From assembly GCA_963771835.1 (NCBI GenBank), contig CAVYVA010000001.1:930001-994000 (forward strand): a stretch of 64,000 nt of DNA, in the 5' to 3' direction. This DNA comes from CAVQCJ01 sp963771835 (GTDB lineage Bacteria > Actinomycetota > Actinomycetes > Prado026). A model generated the notes under the pieces. The model was not told the DNA's origin, did no database searches, and was given only the letters and a program-made list of their open reading frames with translations. Shown here piece by piece: positions 59,367-64,000 of this stretch. The stretch's first letter is position 1, and the number at the start of each line of letters is the position of its first letter. The position numbers and the translations under genes were made by a program.

Positions 59367-59419
59367 CCCCCGAGCACGCGAAGCCGCCGGATCCCCCCCA
59401 CCCGGCCGCTGTCGCGTCC

Positions 59420-60196
59420 GTGCTCCAGCAGGCGCGTGCCGAGGGGCGGACGCTGGCGCCGCTCACGGACACGTACCCGCTGACGATGGCCGAGGCGTAC
59501 GCCATCCAGGCCGCGGGGACCGCGTTGCGACTGGCCCGCGGCGAGCACGTCGTCGGCTGGAAGCTCGGCTACACGTCCCGGGTGATGCGCGTGCAGATGG
59601 GTGTCGCCGAGCCCAACTTCGGACCGCTGACCGATGCGATGGTGCTGGGGTCCGGAGCCGTCCCGCACGAGGGTGCGCTGCAACCGCGGGTCGAGCCGGA
59701 GATCGGGCTGCGGCTGGGCCGACGGCTGTCCGGGGCGGTGTCGCCGGACGAGGCGCTGGCCGCGTGCTCCGAGGCCGTGGCGTGCCTGGAGGTCGTCGAC
59801 TCGGTGTGGACCGGCTACCGGTTCCGGATCGAGGACAACACCGCCGACGGCTCGTCGGCCGCGTGGGTGGTCGTCGGCCCCGCGCTGGAGACGGACGACC
59901 TGGCGGCAGTGTCGGTGTCGTTGGCGCGCAACGGATCCGCCTGCGGTTCGGGGACCGGCGCCGACGCCGGCGGCCACCCGGCCGCTGGTCTGGCCTGGCT
60001 GGCCGCTCGACTGGCCGAGCGCGGGCAGGCGGTCGAGGCCGGCCAGCTGGTCATCACCGGCGGCCTGACCGCGGCGGTCCCGCTGGAACCCGGTGACGAG
60101 GTACGCGGCTCGTTTGCGCTCTCGCTGCCGGCGGGCGTTGCCGCCGTCACCGCGAACCCGGACGCGGTGTGCTCGGTCAGGAGAGGGTGGACGTGA
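59420..60196 (+). CDS. 2-oxopent-4-enoate hydratase / 4-oxalocrotonate decarboxylase family protein
   Basis: 258 residues from GTG 59420; a CTG at 59363 that overlaps the preceding stop would add 19 residues resembling the family's usual N-terminus. GWKLGYTSRVMRVQMGVAEP, the metal-binding EPEIGLRLGR and CLEVVDSVWTGYRFRIEDNT identify the fumarylacetoacetase-like MhpD/DmpE/DmpH group. The two activities are not separable by eye. Either belongs to the lower meta-cleavage pathway. Confidence 0.85.
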   Translation: MLQQARAEGRTLAPLTDTYPLTMAEAYAIQAAGTALRLARGEHVVGWKLGYTSRVMRVQMGVAEPNFGPLTDAMVLGSGAVPHEGALQPRVEPEIGLRLGRRLSGAVSPDEALAACSEAVACLEVVDSVWTGYRFRIEDNTADGSSAAWVVVGPALETDDLAAVSVSLARNGSACGSGTGADAGGHPAAGLAWLAARLAERGQAVEAGQLVITGGLTAAVPLEPGDEVRGSFALSLPAGVAAVTANPDAVCSVRRGWT

Positions 60197-60227
60197 CTCG
60201 GGGGCGCCGCCGCCGTAGCGTCCCGCC

Positions 60228-60917
60228 ATGGCCGACTTCCTGCTGATCCACGGGGCCTGCCTGGGCGGCTGGACCTGGACGGATGTCGTGGACGGGCTGC
60301 GCGCGGCCGGACACCGCGCGGCCGCTCCCGACCTGCCCTGCGACGACCTCGACGCCGGGCTGAGCGAGTACGCGGACGTCGCCGCGGCCGCGCTCGGTGG
60401 CGCCGCCGGCGACGTCGTGGTCGTCGGGCACTCGCTGGGCGCCCTCGTCGCACCGCTGGTGGCCACCAGGGTCCGGACCCGGCGCCTGGTGATGCTCGCC
60501 GGCATCGTCGGGGCGCCCGGGCGCAGCCTGGCGGACCTCGCCGTCGAGGACGCCGACCGCGACCTGCCCCTGGGCGACGACGAGATCGACCTCGACGGCG
60601 CCGGCCGCTTCCGGTTCTCGGCCTCCGGCGCGCGTCGGACGCTCTTCCACGACTGCACCCCGAGCCAGACCGACGCCGGGATCGACCGGCTGCGGTTCCA
60701 GCGCTCGATGTGGACCGAGGTCGCGGACTTCGACGACTGGCCCGACGCGGAGATCGTGTCCGTGACGTGCACGGACGACCGGATCGTGAACCCGGCCTGG
60801 TCGGACCGGGTGGCCCGCGAGCGGCTCGGCGTGCAGCCCGTGCACCTGGCCGGTGGGCACATGCCGTCGATCGCCCGCCCGGCCGAGCTGTGCGCGGTCC
60901 TGACGGCCGGGCTGTGA
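60228..60917 (+). CDS. alpha/beta hydrolase (EstC/salicylate-esterase-like)
   Basis: 229 residues. FLLIHGACLGGWTWTDVVDG is the oxyanion region, VVGHSLGAL the nucleophile elbow (Ser near 66), Asp in CTDDRIVNP and His in GGHMPSIARP. This pattern is typical of small plant-methylesterase-like hydrolases. It may hydrolyse an ester or C-C bond in the pathway, but this is inferred only from position. Overlaps the following GNAT gene by four bases (GTGA). Confidence 0.78.
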   Translation: MADFLLIHGACLGGWTWTDVVDGLRAAGHRAAAPDLPCDDLDAGLSEYADVAAAALGGAAGDVVVVGHSLGALVAPLVATRVRTRRLVMLAGIVGAPGRSLADLAVEDADRDLPLGDDEIDLDGAGRFRFSASGARRTLFHDCTPSQTDAGIDRLRFQRSMWTEVADFDDWPDAEIVSVTCTDDRIVNPAWSDRVARERLGVQPVHLAGGHMPSIARPAELCAVLTAGL

Positions 60918-61492
60918 ACGGCCTGCCCGAGCCGGCCCTGCCGCTGCGCACCCCCCGGCTGGTGCTACGCGCCGTGCAGCCCGGTGACGAGAGCGACCTC
61001 CTGGCGTACCGGGGGCGCGCCGACGTGAACCGGTACCTCACCACCGAGCCGCTCACCGAGGGTGCCGCGACCGCGTTCGTCGCGCAGCGGTGCGCGGCAA
61101 CCCGGCTGGACAAGGACGGCGACCGGGTGTTCCTGGTCGTGCAGCTGGGCGAGCGCGTGATCGGCGACATCAGCCTCTCGATGGGCCGCCTGCAGGACCG
61201 GCAGGGCGAGATCGGCTGGGTGTGCGACCCCGAGTACGCCGGCCACGGTTACGCCGCCGAAGCCGCGGAAGAGCTCGTGCGGGTGGCCTTCGACGTGTTC
61301 GAGCTGCACCGGGTGTGGGCCCAGCTGGACCCGCGCAACGTCACGTCGGCGCGGCTGTGCGTACGGCTGGGGATGCGGCAGGAGGCGCACCTGCGCGAGG
61401 AGTCCTGGTTCAAGGGCGAGTGGGGAGACCTGGCGATCTACGGGCTGCTGCGGGACGAGTGGCCGTCCAGGGAGGACGAGCACAAGCGCTGA
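60914..61492 (+). CDS. GNAT-family N-acetyltransferase (RimJ/RimL-like)
   Basis: 192 residues from GTG 60914. LRTPRLVLRAVQPGDESDLL, EIGWVCDPEYAGHGYAAEAA and NVTSARLCVRLGMRQEAHLR are textbook RimJ/Acetyltransf_3 motifs. Probably unrelated to the catabolic genes despite the overlap with the hydrolase gene. Converges with the SDR gene. Confidence 0.88.
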   Translation: MNGLPEPALPLRTPRLVLRAVQPGDESDLLAYRGRADVNRYLTTEPLTEGAATAFVAQRCAATRLDKDGDRVFLVVQLGERVIGDISLSMGRLQDRQGEIGWVCDPEYAGHGYAAEAAEELVRVAFDVFELHRVWAQLDPRNVTSARLCVRLGMRQEAHLREESWFKGEWGDLAIYGLLRDEWPSREDEHKR

Positions 61493-61513
61493 GACGCTCG
61501 AGTCACGGGAGCT

Positions 61514-61532
61514 CTCAGAGCGACCCTCTGAG
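61514..61532. terminator. short hairpin between converging genes
   Basis: CTCAGAG (61514-61520) and CTCTGAG (61526-61532) form a 7-bp stem with a five-base loop at the SDR stop codon. No T-run; a weak terminator at best. Confidence 0.35.
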
Positions 61533-62288
61533 GCCGCCGGCGTCCAGGTGCAGCACACCGCCGTGCAGGATGTCCGCCTCGGGGTCCAGCAGCATCGTCA
61601 CCGCCCACGCGATCTCGTCGACGGTCGGCAGCCGGCCGAGCGAGTTCTGCGCGAGGTACTCGGCCCACACCTCCTCGAACGGTGCGCCGCGCTCGGCCGC
61701 CACCGCGGTCACGATGCGGTGCAGGCGCGGGGTGTCGGCCGGCCCCGGTGCCAGCGTGTGCACGGTCACGCCCCTCGGCCCGTACAGCAGGCTGACCTGG
61801 CGCATCAGGTTGAGCACGGCGGCGTTCACGGCACCCGGGCCCGCTTCGTGGGCACGCGGCTCGATCCCCAGCGTCCCCGCGACCGCGACGAACCTCGAGC
61901 CGGGGAGCATCCGGTCGCGCACGGCGTGCAGGAGCCGCAGCGTGCCGCCGACCTTGATGTCGAAGCCGGCGGTCAGCGACGCTGGCTCGATCGTGTCCGC
62001 CGACCCGCGCACGGGCAGCCCTGCCGACATCAGGGCCAGTCGTACCGGTGCGTCCAGGTGGCCGGCGATCGTGGGCACGCAGGCGTCGTCCCCGATGTCC
62101 GCCACGCACGGCCGGACCAGCGGGCTGGTCGCGGCCAGCTCGTCGAGCGCCTCCTTGCCGCGTGCCACCGCGAGCACGGGCAGCCCACGCGCGACGAGCC
62201 GCCGGGTCACGGCCGAGCCGAGCGACCCGGTGGCCCCGACGACGACGCACAGGCCGCCGTCGGGACCGAAGGCGGTCAGGTCGCTCAC
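61515..62288 (-). CDS. short-chain dehydrogenase/reductase-like protein lacking the catalytic Tyr-Lys
   Basis: 257 residues from GTG 62288, overlapping the ALDH stop. The Rossmann motif GATGSLG and the late LAPGPADTPRL are normal, but where SDRs have Y-x3-K before the AA of helix 6 this protein reads P-x3-N (EAGPGAVNAAVLN). It may bind NAD(P) without standard reductase chemistry, or catalyse a different step. Third in the aldolase-ALDH-SDR run on the minus strand. Confidence 0.75.
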   Translation of the reverse strand: MSDLTAFGPDGGLCVVVGATGSLGSAVTRRLVARGLPVLAVARGKEALDELAATSPLVRPCVADIGDDACVPTIAGHLDAPVRLALMSAGLPVRGSADTIEPASLTAGFDIKVGGTLRLLHAVRDRMLPGSRFVAVAGTLGIEPRAHEAGPGAVNAAVLNLMRQVSLLYGPRGVTVHTLAPGPADTPRLHRIVTAVAAERGAPFEEVWAEYLAQNSLGRLPTVDEIAWAVTMLLDPEADILHGGVLHLDAGGLRGSL

Positions 62289-63733
62289 CGGCCGGACCCG
62301 TCGGCGCGGATGTCCATGACCACGGCCTTCGGCTCGGTGAAGAACTCGCGGCTGAACGTCCCGCCCTCGCGCCCGATGCCGGAGTCGCCAACCCCGCCGA
62401 ACGGAGCGCGCAGGTCCCGGATGAAGAAGCAGTTGACCCACACCGTGCCGGCTCGCAGCGCCGCCGCCACCCGGTGCGCGCGGGACAGGTTCTCGGTGAA
62501 GAGCATCGCGTTGAGGCCGTACCGGGTGTCGTTGGCCAATGCCACCGCCTCGCCCTCGGTGTCGAACGGCATGACCGTGACGACCGGGCCGAACACCTCC
62601 TCGCGCACGACGCGCGAGTCCGGTGCGGGCTCGACGACCACGGTCGGACGGACCACCCAGCCGTCGCCCAGCCCGCCGGTGCGCACCAGCCCCGACCCCG
62701 CCTCGACCTCCTCGACGAACGAGCGCACCTTCTTGTAGTGCTCCTCCGAGGCGAGCGGGCCGATCTGCGTCCCGTCGTCCTTGGGGTCGCCGACCACCAT
62801 CGCCTCCGCCGCCGCGACGAACCGGTCCAGGAACTCCTCGTACACCCCGCGCTGCACGTACAGCCGGCTGCCGGCCAGGCAGACCTGTCCGGCGTTGAGG
62901 AAGACAGCCCTGATCGACCAGTCGACGGCGGACTCGAGGTCGGCGTCGTCGAAGACCAGGTTGGCGCCCTTGCCACCGAGCTCGAGGCTGACCGGCACGA
63001 GGTTGGCCGACGCGGCCCGGGCGATCACGCGTCCGGTGCCGGACTCGCCGGTGAACGTGATCCGGTCGACGCCGCGGTGCTCGGTGAGCGCGGACCCGGC
63101 CGAGTCCGGTCCGTAGCCGTGCACGACGTTGAGCACGCCCGGTGGCAGGCCCGCCTCGAGCGCGAGCCGAGCCAGGACCGTCGCGGACGCCGGGGTGTCC
63201 TCGGCGGGCTTGAGGACGACGGTGTTCCCCCAGGCCAGCGCGGGTGCGATCTTCCAGGACTCGAGCATGAGCGGGAAGTTCCACGGCGCGATCGCCACGA
63301 CGACGCCGACCGGGTCGAACCGGCTGTACGCGTGGTGCCCGGAGTCCATCGGGTACGTCTCGCCGGTCGCCAGCCGGGCGTGGTCGGCGAAGAACCGGAA
63401 GTTCGCGGCGGTCCGCGGGATGTCGGCCGTGCGCATGTCGCGCAACGGCTTGCCCATGTCCGAGCTGTCGGCGGCGGCGAGCTCGGGAGTGTGTTCGAGC
63501 ACGAGGTCGGCGAGCCGGTGCAGCAGGGCGCCGCGCTCGGCCCGGCTCATCCTCGGCCAGGGTCCCTCGTCGAACGCCCTGCGCGCGGCGCGGACAGCGC
63601 GGTCCGCCTCGACCGCACCGCCGAGTGCCACCTCGGCCCACGGCTGCTGGGTCCACGGGTCGACGGAGGCGAACCGCGCACCGTCGGCCGACTCCACCGC
63701 CTCGCCGTCGATGACGTGCGTGATCAGCTCCAT
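62285..63733 (-). CDS. aldehyde dehydrogenase, 2-hydroxymuconate-semialdehyde dehydrogenase-like
   Basis: 482 residues. Catalytic Cys in NAGQVCLAGSR, Glu in LELGGKGANL, cofactor-loop Asn in APWNFPLM and FTGESGTGR. The family pattern and the adjacent aldolase point to oxidation of 2-hydroxymuconic semialdehyde or a close homologue, but aldehyde dehydrogenase specificity is hard to read. ATG 63733 overlaps the aldolase stop by four bases. Confidence 0.85.
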   Translation of the reverse strand: MELITHVIDGEAVESADGARFASVDPWTQQPWAEVALGGAVEADRAVRAARRAFDEGPWPRMSRAERGALLHRLADLVLEHTPELAAADSSDMGKPLRDMRTADIPRTAANFRFFADHARLATGETYPMDSGHHAYSRFDPVGVVVAIAPWNFPLMLESWKIAPALAWGNTVVLKPAEDTPASATVLARLALEAGLPPGVLNVVHGYGPDSAGSALTEHRGVDRITFTGESGTGRVIARAASANLVPVSLELGGKGANLVFDDADLESAVDWSIRAVFLNAGQVCLAGSRLYVQRGVYEEFLDRFVAAAEAMVVGDPKDDGTQIGPLASEEHYKKVRSFVEEVEAGSGLVRTGGLGDGWVVRPTVVVEPAPDSRVVREEVFGPVVTVMPFDTEGEAVALANDTRYGLNAMLFTENLSRAHRVAAALRAGTVWVNCFFIRDLRAPFGGVGDSGIGREGGTFSREFFTEPKAVVMDIRADGSGR

Positions 63734-64000
63734 CAGCGCGCTCCGGTGGCCGCGAGGTCCCGTTCGTGGCTGATCTGCAGCGCGACGTCGATGATCATGT
63801 CCTCCTGACCTCCGACGTACCCCAGCTCCCCGACCCGCTGCAGGATCTCGTGCGCCGGCACGCCGTACCGCTCGGCCGCCCGCTCTGCGTGCAGCAGGAA
63901 CGAGCTGTAGACACCCGCCCAGCCCTGCACGATCGCGCTGCGGTCCATCTTCGGCCAGCGCGGCAGGAACGGCCGTACGACCTCCTCGGCCGCCGCCAGG
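63733..64000 (-). CDS. 4-hydroxy-2-oxovalerate aldolase, C-terminal part (cut by window end)
   Basis: The final 88 residues are visible: AEEVVRPFLPRWPK, then VQGWAGVYSSFLLHAERAAE and VGGQEDMIIDVALQI, which match the C-terminal communication domain of DmpG/BphI aldolases. These cleave 4-hydroxy-2-oxovalerate to pyruvate and acetaldehyde. The N-terminus, and probably the partner acylating acetaldehyde dehydrogenase, lie to the right of the window. Confidence 0.9.
   Translation of the reverse strand, partial: LAAAEEVVRPFLPRWPKMDRSAIVQGWAGVYSSFLLHAERAAERYGVPAHEILQRVGELGYVGGQEDMIIDVALQISHERDLAATGAR

Noticed and set aside
55867..59505. 3.6-kb minus-strand open frame opposite the phosphotransferase and Rieske genes
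   Set aside because: Antisense shadow: the plus-strand genes have ribosome-binding sites, intact catalytic motifs and correct family lengths.

Overview
The window is high-GC DNA (roughly 70% or more) from an actinomycete. The evidence is GC-rich codon use, frequent GTG starts, 4-base ATGA/GTGA overlaps, LexA boxes of the TCGAAC-N4-GTTCGA type, and a housekeeping gene order close to the Mycobacterium/Streptomyces lexA-recA-ftsK-dapA-thyX region (nrdR / LysM protein / lexA; clgR-pgsA-ftsK-rnj-dapA-thyX). The genus cannot be named from this sequence. No rRNA, tRNA, CRISPR array, prophage or insertion sequence was seen.

Layout. 0-7 kb is accessory: a small membrane protein, a pseudo-hydrolase/adenylate-cyclase fusion, a SulP transporter, a DUF1269 protein and a DrrAB-like ABC exporter with its MerR regulator; nearly all carry single-base frameshifts. 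7-13 kb: lipoprotein esterase, B12-dependent ribonucleotide reductase with NrdR, and the divergent SOS pair LysM-protein/lexA with four LexA boxes. 13-25.5 kb: long minus-strand runs (APH-like, DinG-like helicase, hflX, SCO6745-like, dapF, a glycosyltransferase; then miaA, a LigB-like gene and miaB) around a plus-strand PIG-L deacetylase/membrane flippase-like pair. 25.5-35.6 kb: NUDIX, RNase Y, recX-recA (with LexA box), DUF3046, Lhr helicase and Nei. 35.6-47.1 kb: TetR, clgR, cinA, pgsA, rimO, rodZ-like, ftsK, rnj, dapA, thyX.

47-64 kb is accessory again. A 58-bp tandem repeat precedes a run of small genes (GNAT, DUF2461, AzlC/AzlD, PH-domain, GNAT), followed by a SnoaL/HAD/tautomerase operon, a second pseudo-hydrolase/cyclase and then a catabolic block. 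In that block an IclR regulator diverges from a two-gene PEP-synthase-like phosphotransferase (relatives: phenylphosphate synthase, CreHI, HpeHI), a single-component Rieske oxygenase and a coupled Cys-rich small protein. Meta-cleavage-type genes follow: 2-oxopent-4-enoate hydratase family, alpha/beta hydrolase, SDR, semialdehyde dehydrogenase and 4-hydroxy-2-oxovalerate aldolase (cut by the window end). I infer aerobic degradation of a phenolic compound in which the hydroxyl is phosphorylated before Rieske oxygenation. This is the most interesting part of the window.

About 28 single-base frameshifts interrupt otherwise well conserved genes, including lexA, nrdJ, ftsK, rimO and cinA. They look like draft-sequence indels rather than gene decay. 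Such genes are reported over their full restored span, with approximate break points.
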